A stretch of DNA of 64,000 nt. Source: Chlamydomonas reinhardtii (lineage: Eukaryota; Chlorophyta; Chlorophyceae; Chlamydomonadales; Chlamydomonadaceae). This document shows, piece by piece, positions 22,501-35,002 of this stretch; position 1 is the stretch's first letter, and each line of letters opens with the position of its first letter. The stretch covers positions 62,001-126,000 of the forward strand of contig NC_057012.1 of NCBI RefSeq assembly GCF_000002595.2. The letters are read 5' to 3'. The notes under the pieces are model-generated. The model was not told the origin of the DNA. It ran no database searches and saw only the letters and a program-made list of their open reading frames with translations. Position numbers and translations under genes: made by a program.

Positions 22501-25500
22501 GCGCGCGTTCACGTTGTCCAGCGCGTTCACAACCAGGTCCAGACCCTGGCAGGTTGACAGGAGGGAAAGTGAACAGGAGGGAGGGGAGGGAAGGGCAAGT
22601 GAGCCCCATGCGCATGGGTTGGCGCAATGCCGGCATGGCGACTTGCTGCAGATGCAAATCCTCGTAGGTGATCTGTGTAACCTTTTCCGGCTGCCCATCC
22701 CATTGCAGCCCCCAACCCTCTCCCCACACGCCCGCCACACCCACCTGCCAGAACTTGTCGTCGAACACGGACTCGGTGTCGGGCGACACGCGGTTCTGCA
22801 GCGGCGTCACGGCAAGGCCCGGGTTGATGCGCTGGGCGGCGGCGGCGGCCACTGAGGACTTGGAGCTGTGAGGGGGGCGGTGGGTCGTGGCGGTGGCGGG
22901 GATACCGTTGATGAGTTGCCAAGCCGCCGACACGAAAGGGTAGATGCGGGTTCAGAGCGATACCCCAGACCCCGTGACCCCAAAGCCCTGCCCATCTTCC
23001 CCCTGAGCCCTTCTCAGCCTCCCCACCTGCCGATGTCCCAGTCCCTGAACAGGAACTGGCGGCTGAGGTTGGACTTCTCGATCACGTCGTCATCAGTGAC
23101 CGTCAGGCGGCCGGTGGAGGCGGCGTCAGCGCCCGGCAGCGGGCCGCACGCCACACCCATGCAGGCGAAATTCTTGAGGAACTCACAGCCCAGCGCGCCA
23201 GCACCCACCTGCAGGGGAGGAGGCAGGACAGCAAAGGAACATGCGGTCAGTCGGTGAAGTGGGCTCTTTGGCGCTTTCCCCCGCCCAGGCCCAAGCCCAC
23301 CAGCTGCCCACCAGCCCACCTGCCACCTGCCCTCGCCGCGCTACTTTGTCCACCCAAGCACCCCCCACTCGGTTCACTCGGTTTGCTTGCTTTGGGTTCT
23401 GGATTAAGATACCTCCCCCCCCCCACACACACACATACACACACCCCAGTTCGCCCCCCACCCCCTCACCAGGAACAGCTGCAGCTGGCTGAGGCGGCGT
23501 TGCATGGTGCGGCCGAACACCGCAATCTGGGGGTCGTACCTGGAGGGGGGCGGAACGTGATGGGTAATGCAGGGAAGGGATGGGTGGGGGAGGCGGATGA
23601 CGGGCCAAGGACTAGAGGACATTTTGCCCCCTTGTCGTCCCACCCACTGGCCGCTGCCCTCCCCCCGCCCGCACCTGCATCCCAGCGGCGCGTACTCCTC
23701 AGGCCCCGCCGCCGCCAGCTGCTCGGGCTCCGGCAGCGACTCCAGGCTGTCGAAGTAGAGCCACTGGAACACCGGGTGGAACTTGCCGCTGACCGCCTTC
23801 ACCACCTCCTGGCCCACCACGCCGCCGAACAGGGCCGCCATGGGGCTGACCTCCGCGCCCGCGCAGTGAGCCAGCTTGCCCACCACCGCGCCGTCCACAG
23901 CCTCCAGCCTGGCGGCCGACCCCGCAGCCAGCCCGCCGTTCAGCTGCTCCGCGGCGGCAGTCAGCGCGGCGGCGTCGGCGGCGTCGGCGGGGCGCGGCGA
24001 GCGGCCGTGCTCGGCCTGCGTATTGCAGGGTGTGGGGCGCGGGGCGGCATGGGTGAGCCTTAACGGTCGTACAGGGCCAGACCTTGCCTTGACAGGCCTT
24101 GTCGGTGGCAGCCCAGGTGGGACGTGTCTACTCCGCTGGACCACCGCACCCATGCCGTGCCCTGGCCACCTCCCTACACTTCCCCCCTCCATGGCACTCG
24201 CCGTCCCCCAGCACCCCCCGCCCTTCCTCCCTTCAAAAGCCCCCCACCCACCCACCTCGAATGCGTCCAGCGCCTGGAAGGCCACGTGCAGCTGCCCGGG
24301 GCGGTCCAGCTTGGAAAAGTCCGTGAGCAGGAACTCGCCCGGCTCGGTCAGCGCCTGGGTGGGGCGGTCGGTGACAGGGAGAGGGGGAGGGGAATGGATG
24401 TTTGTGACAGCGGTACAGGGGAGGGGAATAGAAAGATCAGGAACGCAACTGGTGGCTTAGGCGGCGGGGCCAATGGTGCCGTAGATCTGTATGACGTGCC
24501 GCCCGCCGCCGGGCCTCTCTGCATCTCCTACCCCGGGCTCCCTCAACCCACCCCCACCCCCACCCCGGTTTCAGCACCCACCTGCTCCAGCTTCTTGAAG
24601 CTCAGGCTCTTGGACTCCTTGACCTGCACCACGATGCCGCCGCGCACGTACTCGCCCCAGCTGCTGGTGTCGGCCTCGATCTCAAACGAGTGAGCCTGCA
24701 GGCAGGCAGGGGGCAAGGCGGAAGCGTGCGTCAGAGCGCGCAATGACACGTGGAGAGGGGCGGACAGGCCAGGATAGCGAGTGGGCACAGTTGAAAGGGA
24801 AACCAAGACGCAACGCTAGGCGCGGAGCCGTTTCGCTCCCCGGCAGCTGGGGCGCGTGGACGATGCTGAACGGCCAGGTCGTATCAGCGCGCGGCCCCTG
24901 GTACAAACTCAAACCCCATGCACCAAGCCCCCTTGGTCTGATTTAGTTTGGGCTGGTACCACGGCATCCACTCGATACCGACCTGCCGACCTGCCACGAC
25001 CACCCCAACCCTCCCCCTGCCAACCCCGCGCCCCCCTCCCCCCGCCAACCCCGCCCCACCTTGCAGTTCTTGACCTTGAAGGGGCCGTGTGTGTTGAGCT
25101 TGTCCATACCCACCACCTCACTGAAAGACACCAGCTCGCCGTCCTGGGCAAGTGGGAGGAAAGGGGATGGTAAGGGAGGGAGGGGGAGAGGGAGAGGGCT
25201 GTGGATGCGCCAATCGACAGAAATCAGTAATAGAGCAACATGCATTATACACAGTAATGCGAGGCCACAGAGGGTGCCGCCAGCGCAGACCAAGAGCGCA
25301 ATTCCGTGTGGCTCGCACCGCCATGCCTTGCCAGTGGCACACCTTGAACATCAGCCGCAGCCGCACCCACCCCATGCACCCCACCCCCACCCCCACTCCC
25401 ACCGCCCACGCCCCACGTCCACAACCCACGCCCACAACCCACCTGGAATTCCAGCCGCTCATCCTCCACGCAGGTGACCATGGCCGGGCTGCCGCTGCTG

Positions 25501-26427
25501 ACTGAGGCCACAATGCCCGAGTGCGGCTCTTCGCCGTTGACGTCGTACACCGTGAAGGCCGGGCCAAAGTCTGTGAACACGCGGGCGAACACGCCGCGAG
25601 TCTGCGCCCAAATGAAGGCGGTGCCGGCGGCGTGGCACAGCGCGTCCAGGCGCTTGGCCTCCGCCAGCGGCGCAGTGGTGGCCACCACCACCTGGAACTG
25701 CCGCACGAAGGCGTCGGTCAGCTCGCCGCTGGCCGCGTGCACCGCCACACCCGTGTTCAGCTCCTGCAGCTTCTCGCGGCAAGCCTCCGCGCGGTTGCGG
25801 CCCACGTCCTATGGCGCGACGGGGAGCGGCAAAGTGGCAGGTACACACACGAGCTTAGTACAGGCGTTGGCGGCGACCTGCGTTGTAGTCACGGCAGAGA
25901 AGGTGCATGACCTACCCCCCCCCCCGCCCCCTCGCCCCACCTGCTCGGTCAGGTAGAACTGCGCGGACAGGTCGGTGAGCGCCACCTTGGCGGTGTCGTG
26001 CACCGTCACACCGCGCACGCCCGCCAGGATGACGTTCTTGGCTGCAATGCGAGAGAGATGCACCGTTGATTCTGTGTGCACACGCACACCACTAGCCCTA
26101 TGCTATTCACCCAAGCCCACCACCATCCTAATGCCGGTAATTCATGGTCTGTCGGCACTGAAGCTATCCCGTGCCCCAACCGCGAACAAATGAAGATCCC
26201 GCCTCACCAACTTCCACGCCAAGGCCATTCGCTCCACAAATCAGCACGCTCGACGTGGCCATTCTCTTCATGGCCTCGCGGCCGTAAACGGCCAGCTGGC
26301 GGGAGTGAAGGTTCTCATCGATCTCCACATGAGCCCCGTCAGCCGCCCCGCCCTTGGCGCTCATGGTCGTGGCTGTCTTCTTAGCTGACGGGGTCTCGGT
26401 GCTGCCGTCAGCAGTGCGTTTGGACAT
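19556..26427 (-). CDS. UBA1: Ubiquitin-activating enzyme E1
   Basis: Activates ubiquitin with ATP, adenylates its C-terminus, forms a thioester and passes it to E2 enzymes. Conserved blocks run in order from 26427: [15 protein letters not shown]-like start, the first (inactive) adenylation half with [14 protein letters not shown], then [14 protein letters not shown] and [12 protein letters not shown], the [11 protein letters not shown] segment, the [11 protein letters not shown] block, YDPQIAVFG, the active adenylation half [18 protein letters not shown] with [32 protein letters not shown], and the catalytic-cysteine exon [19 protein letters not shown] then MCTVHSFP (Cys codon about 22068-22070). 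It ends with a ubiquitin-fold domain finishing [10 protein letters not shown]. About 17 exons, length as expected for the family (~1050 residues). The start is placed at MSKRTADG; an upstream in-frame Met at 26460 is possible. The basic KR/KK N-terminus could act in nuclear import. Confidence 0.95.
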
Positions 26428-27287
26428 AAGCGCGGTGCACGCGCTGCCTATTGTAATCAATCGCGTGCCGGGACAACCGGCACAAAGTGTGCGAAGGAAA
26501 TTGACGAGAGAATCGACGTAATGTATGATTGATGAAGTATGTAGGCTGTAAGGCTTGGGGGTCTACCATGAATAAATCGCGGGTGCCCAATTCGCAATCG
26601 TGTGCCAGGCCCGTCTCAGGCCCCGCATACCCGAGGCCCGTCCCCAAGCCCCGCCCCACGACGTCCCTGCCCAGCTGGCAGGGGCCGGTCCGAATTCCCA
26701 GCCGCATAGCAGTCATGCCGATTTTGAGCGTCGGGCGTGCACTGATGGCGGGGGCCCATTTTCCATCAGCCTTGATGCCGGAGTGAGAGCCCAGCGCACG
26801 TTGAGAGGGGTTCGATTCTTGCTGCTACTGTGAGCGTGTGAGAGCCCGTAGCCGAAACAAATTGCACTGAGCCCCGCTGGCCCGCCCCATGCCCAGGCCC
26901 CACGCATCTGGGCCTCAGCCCAAGGCCGGGGGGGGGTAAAGGAACTCTTTTGACCCCATGCCACGATCCCGGACCCCCCGACCGACCGACCGACCGCCCC
27001 CCCTGCCGTACGAAGTAACTCCGGCGTTCGACCAGCCGTTGCAAATTGTTTGCCATCTTCTGGGGTCTGGGAATTAGCTGCACCCTGCGGGACTTCACCA
27101 ACCTGCCTTAACACTGTCCCATCACACACCCCTGCCGTACGACCCCCCAAAAACCCCTCAGAGCCCCTTCTTGTCTGTCAGGCTGGTGCCAATCGACTGC
27201 TCTCGGTGAGCTCTATCACTGTGTAAAATGAACACATTGCGACAGACCGACATGTGGACAGTATGCTGGGATAGACTGGTCTACTAC
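26428..27287. repeat. E1 upstream region followed by R2-type repeat
   Basis: 26428-26600 is the probable E1 promoter. 26600-26980 contains repeated proline/serine-coding-like sequence without a family. 26995-27130 is a copy of repeat R2 (CTCCGGCGTTCGACCAGCCG to CACTGTCCCATCACACACCC), and 27140-27215 resembles part of repeat R3. No gene recognised. Confidence 0.55.
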
Positions 27288-27523
27288 CAGGGCTCCTATC
27301 TTAATGTCTCCAGACATTAATTGGCCATTTTGGCCGTTTTCTAGACATTCCTGCCGGGGCTAATGTCTGTGGTGAGACTTTGTTGGCCCGGGTTTGGGGC
27401 GGGTTTTGTCCGAATTCCTATGGAGAAGCCCCAAACCGCCATGTGCCCAGACAAAAGACGGCGGCCACCCGGCCGTTTTTGTCTGGAGCTAGACATTACC
27501 CCAAAAACAAGATACGACCCCTG
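27288..27523. mobile_element. hAT-type MITE, copy 1
   Basis: 236 bases with terminal inverted repeats CAGGGCTCCTATCTT (left) and CAGGGGTCGTATCTT (right end, reverse complement), the CAGGG start being typical of hAT elements. The flanks, TCTACTAC on the left and TGACTACTAC on the right, look like a degraded 8-base target duplication. The interior holds AATTGGCCATTTTGGCC and repeated AGACATT. No coding capacity. Confidence 0.75.
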
Positions 27524-27796
27524 TGACTACTACGCAACAGCTTGTTCCAATGGTACTTGATATACGTACGAAATGTGCTGGCACGTCCACCCATGCAAAA
27601 CCCGGCCGGCACCGGCCTGTCCCTGGCCAGCTCCCTAGGCATTTCCCGACATGCCGACATGCCGCTCCCAAACTGCCCCAAATTACTGACGATGTCCTAA
27701 GTAACTCAATGCAAACGGCGCCAGGGACGGATGTCGAAGCTTGCTGGCAGGCAGCACGGGGGCAAACCAAACTATGCACGAGTGCTGAGTCCGGGG

Positions 27797-27962
27797 CAGG
27801 GCTCCTATAATGGCTCCAGACAAATCGGCCATTTTGGCCATTTCTGGACATGACCCCCAGGGCCTAATTGTCTGAGGCTAGACATCGGCGGCGTCTTGCA
27901 TTTTCATTCACACTAGCTTACATTTCTCTGAACATTGCCCTGAAAACAAGATACGACCCCTG
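27797..27962. mobile_element. hAT-type MITE, copy 2
   Basis: 166 bases with the same terminal inverted repeats as copy 1 (CAGGGCTCCTAT / CAGGGGTCGTATCTT) and a perfect 8-base target duplication GTCCGGGG (27789-27796 and 27963-27970). It is a shorter relative of copy 1. An autonomous hAT source is not in this window. Confidence 0.92.
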
Positions 27963-27970
27963 GTCCGGGG

Positions 27971-28538
27971 TGTACCTACGCACGCATCGTTGAGCTGCAC
28001 CCATTGCGCCGTGCGCTGCAGGACCTGTTGCCAGGCTCATACAACAGAGGGAGGGGGTTCCACGGGTCCCAGAGATGCGTGGAGGTCGTGTACAGTGTTT
28101 ACCGGTACGCAAGTCCTCAACCGTATCTGACCGTATCCCATGCGACCTTATCACGTAGTCCAACCAGCAGGCCACCCATCGGCTGCAAGACAGATGGCTC
28201 AGAGACACGTGAGGCTGGGCTGTCCAAGATTACGGAGGTTGCAGACCCCCGATTGGAGCCAACTCACGCAAAGACATTGCAACAGGTAGCAGTCGAGCTA
28301 CAAACACTCCGATTTGGGCACGTTTGGGCCATTCCCGCCGATTGCGCACCGCTGCTTACGAATACTGTTACAGACACCGCGACGTTCTTCCTCTTGCAAC
28401 ATTTTCTAAACCAGCCCATAGCCGCTGGCTACCGCCACTGCACAGGCCAGACAGGCCGTCGGCTGTGGCAGCAGGCACGGCTAGAGGAGCAGCCGGTGCT
28501 CAAGCGCTGTCAGGCGGGGATACGTACCCAGCGCGCGG
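27971..28538 (+). other. Unassigned open segment upstream of Fanzor (d)
   Basis: An open frame of about 180 codons (28004-28555) includes AKTLQQVAVELQTLRFG and TATFFLLQHFLNQP. It does not match the Fanzor (b) sequence and I recognise no family. It could be the 5' part of the element, or an unrelated remnant. Confidence 0.3.
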
Positions 28539-29329
28539 GTGGCGTCGGCAGCTGAGCATGAGCTGCGAATACGCTACCTCTACTCTGGAGGTGGCGTGGA
28601 CGCGGCGGCGGCTGCCGGGTCTGCGCCTGCGCCAGTGCAACAGTACGGACTGTGGCACCTGCTCCGTTTCTACCGGCAGTGGGGCCAGCGGCGGTGGCGC
28701 CTGACTGTCCATGTGCGGATGCAGAAGGTGGGGGTTGAGGGGAGGGGGCCAGCAGTAGATGCACCCACACCAACTGCACTGCGCTGACGCTACACCAATG
28801 CCACGGGTACAGGTGCTGGAGCACACGGCGCAGCAGCTGGCTGGTGGAAGCCCAAGGAGGAGGTCATTACGTACTGGCTGGGGCAACGCCACCACTGGTC
28901 ATGGCCGTTGCATCAGCAGGTTGGCTGGGGCGGGGCCTAAACCGGGCACTGCTCCGCCTGCTGGTGGACAAGTACGCGCACCTGGTGGTGTATGTGGACG
29001 AGTTCTACATATCACAGGCAAGATGAGAACAGACGGGTTGGAATGAGTAGACAGGTGGTCGGGTGGACAGGATGGGGCTCGTGTACATACAGGTACCCGG
29101 GTAGCCAGCAAGGTTCACACTGTACTCCTGCCCGCTCCCTCCCAGGTGTGTGCGAAGTGCGGGCGGCGCTTGCTCGGCGACGGGCAGCGCTGCCTGCAGG
29201 CGGTCGTACCATGGGGGGTGGGGCTCACGTGCTCACCAAGTCCAAGTGTGCAACCACTGCGGGACGGTGTGGGTGAGTCTACTTTGTGCGCGGGCCGGCC
29301 GCGGCTAGGTGATGGCTGGTGGCTGGGTG

Positions 29330-29705
29330 ACGGCTCAATGGGGCTCAGTGGGGCTCAGTGGGGCTCAGTCGTGGGCTCAGTGGGGCTCAGTGGGGATGAC
29401 ACGTGGATGACACGGCTCAGTGGGTGAGGGCTCAGTGAGGCTCAGTGGGGCTCAGTGGGGCTCAGTGGGGCTCAGTGGGTGATGGCTGGCTGGGTGATGC
29501 ATGGCTCAGTGGGGCCCAGTGGGGCTCAGTCGTGGGCTCAGTGGGGCTCAGTGGCAATGACACGTGGATGACACGGCTCAGTGGGTGAGGGCTCAGTGGG
29601 GCTCAGTGGGGCTCAGTGGGGCTCAGTCGTGGGCTCAGTGGGGCTCAGTGGGTGATGTCTGGGTGACGGCTGGGTGATGGCTCAGTCGTGGCCTCGTGGG
29701 CTCAG
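29330..29705. repeat. GGGGCTCAGT minisatellite in Fanzor intron (copy d)
   Basis: Over 30 tandem variants of the 10-base unit GGGGCTCAGT, mixed with GGGTGATGGCT, CGTGGGCTCAGT and GATGACACGTGG blocks. It fills the intron between the zinc-finger exon and the RuvC-III exon. The same minisatellite, shorter, occupies the same intron of copy (f). Confidence 0.9.
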
Positions 29706-29984
29706 TGGGACGCACTCACTCTACCCTCCCGACGGTAGGTGCAAGGACGTGACGTCAACTCTGCAACCAACATCCGGCACGCGCTGGTGGCGATGCTGCT
29801 GGGGTGCAAGCGACCTGCATCGCTGCAGACTGGCGGCGGCAGCGGCGGCGGTGGCGGCAGCGGCAGCGGCAGCGGCAGCAGCGGGGGCGCGTGCGCGCAC
29901 CTTGGTAGCGGAGGGGGCGGGAAAGGCCACGTGGAGGAGGAGAGCGCAGCGCCGCCCAAGAAGCGGCGCAAGCGCGCAGGCTGA

Positions 29985-30246
29985 GGAGCCGGCTGGTGTC
30001 TAGGTAGAGGTCCGCGGTGGGGCTGGCAGGGCATGCGTAGCGGCATGACAAGTAGTGCGGCTGTTGACAACTGTGCTGTGTCTGGCTGCGGTTGGCTCTG
30101 CTGTGGCATCGCGACTGCTAGATAGGCACCTGGTTTGGCTATGTGCCTGTGGAAACCGACCCCGGCTATGTCCGGGCGATGAGGTTGTTCGGCCTCAGAC
30201 TGTGGCGGGGCTCAGCCCCTTTTCCCGTGACCGGGGAACACTTGTC
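29985..30246 (+). ncRNA. Candidate omega RNA / element right end, copy d
   Basis: 262 bases from the Fanzor stop codon to the shared terminus. By eye it differs from 39220-39482 by one inserted A, whereas the preceding coding exon differs at about 13 of 240 positions. It closes with two hairpins: GGGGC-TCA-GCCCC, then CCCG-TGAC-CGGG. In TnpB and Fanzor elements the guide RNA is transcribed across the 3' end of the gene to the element end. That this segment does so is inference only. Confidence 0.45.
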
Positions 30247-30714
30247 TAATCCAGCCCATAGCCGATAGCTGGGCTCAGTAATTGCTGTTGTTGGCGCACG
30301 GCGTGCTGACCGTGCCGCCCTCGCACTTCGTGTGGCTGTTGACGGTGTGGGCGGATCCTCGGCAAGACGGTGAATGACATCCATCCATGAGCTTCACTAG
30401 TGACCTGCACACATTGTGTCCCTCCCAAGCAAACTCACAGTTGAATGACCCGTGTCTTGCGTGCCTTGCGCGCACGCAAGACTACCAGTATGCCAGTATG
30501 CCACTGTTGCCTTGCCCTGGTGCCTTGCACTGGCCGAAACTACTACGGTATGCTAACGGCGTGGCCTTCACGACCAGGAAGAACACAATCCCGCATCTGG
30601 TCTGAAATCTCTTTGTTGGCCTAGTGCTGCTATGGCATATCAACCTGTGGCCACATGCCAATCCTTGCTAGGCATCGTCCTTGAATGCCCCTTGCTTACT
30701 GCCGCACATTCAGA
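30247..30714. other. Intergenic, 3' side of the glycosyltransferase gene
   Basis: Directly after the Fanzor terminus. No conserved coding block or repeat seen. It should contain the 3' UTR of the minus-strand gene that ends at 30715. Confidence 0.45.
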
Positions 30715-31906
30715 TCACCGATAGATTGAGGTGGTCTCGTCCACCCAGTCCTCCGGCGGAATGGCGTACCCGCATGTCCTGGCCATCATGCGCTCGTGCA
30801 CCTGGGCCAGCGTCATGTTGCCGGTGCGACAGGGCGGCGTGGGGTTGCTGGTCTGGTCGAACAGCCGTGTCGAGTAGTACATGTTCACGCAGGGTTGTAG
30901 TCGCTGCGGGAGGCACACGTGGTTTGGCGGTCACTACTTACTAGGTCCGTAGGTCGTAATAGGGAGGCTGACCATGTGGCATGCACCCCGCACCAGAAAC
31001 GCAGCTGGCATGGGCTCGCTATGCCTGCGCACGCGCTGCTCCATTCTGTTTCCAGGCTAGGCCAGGCCGCGCCCCCACCTGGTTCTTGATGCCCGGCATC
31101 TTCTTCTCTGCCCCGAAGTCACGCTCCAGGTCGTAGGCGGACTGGTGGCCCAACGGCTGCGGCACCCAGGCGCACCCGGCCTTGTACAGGATGACGTCGT
31201 TGGGCGCCCAGATGGGCTTGAGCGCTTGCACCAGCTTGCGCGCACCCTCCCGGCTCACGAGCAGCGCCTGCATGAGCCCGCCGCCTATGACCGGCTCCGC
31301 AGGCGCGAAGCTGCCGTTGTGCACGCGGTTGTGTTGCCGCGACACGGCCAGGAACTCGGCGTCCGCGGGCACGTCCCGCAAGGTGACCAGGTCGCCCCCA
31401 AGCGGCACGTTGACCACCCGCGCGTCGTCCTCGAACACGTACACCCAGGAATCGCTGCCCCGAGCCACGCGCTCAAAGGCCTCGTACATGGCTAGTGCGA
31501 GGGATATCTGCGCATCGCTGTGATGGTCCTTGAACTTGGGGTGGAACACGCCACGCCAAGCCAGCCAGGTGTATGAGAGGTAGCCGGGTGCTTTGGCGTA
31601 CAGGAACTCCACCGGCGGCAGTTTGTAGCGAGCAAAGTTGCGCTGCAGTGACGCCACACGCGCATTGCTCTTATTGGAACGGGAGCGAATGACTATTGCA
31701 CGTGTAATGTGGATGGTGATGGTGCCGGTTATGTTGCGCGGGACCGGGGGGTCATACGTGCTCCACGACTTTGCGCCGGCCGCAGTTGTGAAGTAGGCTC
31801 TGGAATTCCCGAGAAATAGAGCGAGCAACGCTACGATCGCTGTAAATGCTCCTAGCGAGCAAAGGAGGACAGTAAGGCCTCGAGAAAACCGTGCCGAAAT
31901 GGCCAT
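30715..31906 (-). CDS. Putative type II membrane glycosyltransferase (GT25-like)
   Basis: Two exons, 31906-31079 and 30903-30715, about 338 residues. The N-terminus MAISARFSRGLTVLLCSLGA followed by FTAIVALLALFLG is a signal-anchor, as in Golgi transferases. The lumenal part has RVASLQRNFARYKLPPVEFL, then DAQISLALAMYEAFERV and WVYVFEDDARVVN. The EDDA motif, preceded by a basic Ser/Asn-rich block, resembles family 25 (LPS-type galactosyltransferase-like) enzymes, where Asp-x-Asp-like acids hold the metal and sugar nucleotide. IGGGLMQALLVSREGARKLV fits the later part of the fold. The C-terminal exon, RLQPCVNMYYSTRLFD to DETTSIYR, contains paired cysteines. Acceptor and substrate cannot be told. 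An upstream in-frame Met at 32077 exists, but the sequence before 31906 is AT-rich and looks untranslated. Confidence 0.6.
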
Positions 31907-32430
31907 CGCAGTTAAAATAAGTTGTAGTGTTAGTAATAAGAATGGCGTCGGTAGACGAGTAATCTGAATCCTGACGATCCAAAGCAATATCATAGATGAA
32001 CAGGCTGCATGTTCATTATAATATATAGAATTATCAGAAGGCCGACGCGGCGTTGCGCTCCATCTTTGCATTGCCATTAGACAGCTTGTAGAGTGTAGAC
32101 AGCTTGCGATGGGTTCGCCGCCGATGCAGTGTGTCGTCCCCAGACCCCCCGCATCCCCAGACCCAGACGTTAAGTAAATACGGTAAATCCGACAGCTTGC
32201 AGGCAGCTAGTGTGACGGGGCGGTCCCTGCGCCAAGAGTTTGCTTGATAATGTTGGGTGAGGTCAGGCTGGTCTCAGGCTCCTGTGCTGCCCCAGCACAA
32301 CCTGGGCGACTGGCAAGCACCGGTACCACCTTGGGAGTTTGGGATTGCCAAGCAGCGACGCCCTGCACCCCTGCTATATGGGATGGCCATAAGTGCTATG
32401 CCCGATAAGCGAGTACTCTAAGCACATGCG
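31907..32430. other. Promoter side of the glycosyltransferase gene
   Basis: AT-rich by local standards with a TATAATATATAG stretch near 32015-32030, a possible TATA element for the minus-strand gene. 32100-32400 shows no coding block or recognisable repeat. Confidence 0.4.
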
Positions 32431-33838
<1,408 letters not shown>

Positions 33839-34239
33839 ACAAGGGCACTGCCTGTGTCATCTGTGGATCGTCAGGGGCCATCAGGGCTTCAGGAAGTCAG
33901 GACGGGTCTTGGCGCTTCTGGCTGGGGCTCGCTTTTCCAATGAGGGACCTATGGGCGGGCCTTTGGGCTGAGGGCTTTGAAGCCCCCGGGTATTGCTTTT
34001 GCTAAACTATACTGTAACTTTCAAATGGGCCGGGTGCGCGGAGCTGGGGTAGTTTGGGCGACCTGGCGGACTGGGCGACGACGAGCTCAACACCTTCGTC
34101 GCCCTGTTCCCGCTGGTCTCGGTACCAGCACCACGCTATTTGCCTCTTAAGCCCGCGTCACAGGTCCGGGACCCCGTCCGGTGCCCGCGATGCATGCGCG
34201 ATATGCCCATCGGTACCGCTCGGTCACCTTCTGCGACCA
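33839..34239. other. Unassigned, possible transposon coding remnant
   Basis: On the plus strand at 34050-34200 an open stretch reads LADWDDDELNTFVALFPLVS then VRCPRCMRDMP, with one CX2C pair. It continues into inverted R1c. This may be the upstream part of an unknown element's protein, but I cannot assign it. Confidence 0.3.
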
Positions 34240-35002
34240 CCTGATGGCTCTGGCAGACGGCGGACCTCGTCACGGAATACGGCCAGGTCGCCGAGGCGTA
34301 CGGCGCAGCACTATCAGGGGGGTAACTGGATTCTGGGGGGTGGGGGGCTCGTCACGAACAGCCGACGCGGCCATTGCGGCCGCGAGCGTGCCTAGCCCCG
34401 GTGCCGCCGTGGAGTGGGGAGCGGGAGGCCAGCTCCCGCCAGCCCACGGCGCACACACGTCACACACACACACACACACACCAGCCTGACACGTCTGGAA
34501 ATAACGCTGCAACCGCCGCCCGCCACGTCCCCCATGCAGCCTTGACCCCGTTTAGTCGCAGTGCCACCGCTAACTCGCCCTCTTTCCATAGCGTTATTGT
34601 ACTTAGTGGGCGGGACTTGGGACGCGTGATACTTAGCTTGTCTGCTGCACGCCGCCTCTCTTGTCGCCGTTGCCATTCACATGCCCGTGACACTTCCTCG
34701 CTGCCGCCCTATGCCCATGCTTCCACTTTCGCCTATAGGTGAGCTCGACTACGACCAGCGGGCGGGAATCTGGGAATTAGGCGTGCTGGGTAAACGTTGT
34801 TTAGCGCGCCCAGGGTGCGGAGCATGGACGCATGCAGGTGCAACGCGGGGTCAGGCCGAATGGTCGCCCGTGGGGTTCCAGGCTTATCGCGGGTAAGTAT
34901 GACTACCTGGGTCACGACAGTCACGCGACGCTCGGTAAAATGGTGGGTATCGGTAAGTAACTCCGTCGCGTCATTGGGCGGGCTTTCGTTTCGTTTTTTT
35001 AA

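Larger units (their letters stand above)
28539..30246 (+). mobile_element. Fanzor element copy (d), decayed, with intact 3' terminus
   Basis: The translated segments parallel Fanzor (b). ELRIRYLYSGG and LWHLLRFYRQWGQRRWRLTV (to a GTGGGG donor at 28728) match RLRYLFVSG and VLWHYHF. VLEHTAQQLAGG matches ALHRVAKQLTGG. RALLRLLVDKYAHLVVYVDE then FYISQ matches RYAKHVFIIDEYKTSK. The zinc-finger exon 29146-29272 (VCAKCGRRLL ... VCNHCGTVW) carries 22 extra bases compared with copy (f), which changes frame within the finger. The last exon (from about 29747, stop at 29982) gives RDVNSATNI (RuvC-III Asp), a Gly/Ser linker and the basic tail KKRRKRAG, probably a nuclear localisation signal. At least two other frame changes lie upstream, so the protein is probably not made. 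The donor after FYISQ appears to be GC rather than GT. Confidence 0.78.

Noticed and set aside
29330-29705. Regularly spaced short repeats resembling a CRISPR array
   Set aside because: Units are 10 bases, contiguous and variable with no unique spacers, and lie in an intron of a eukaryotic element: a minisatellite.
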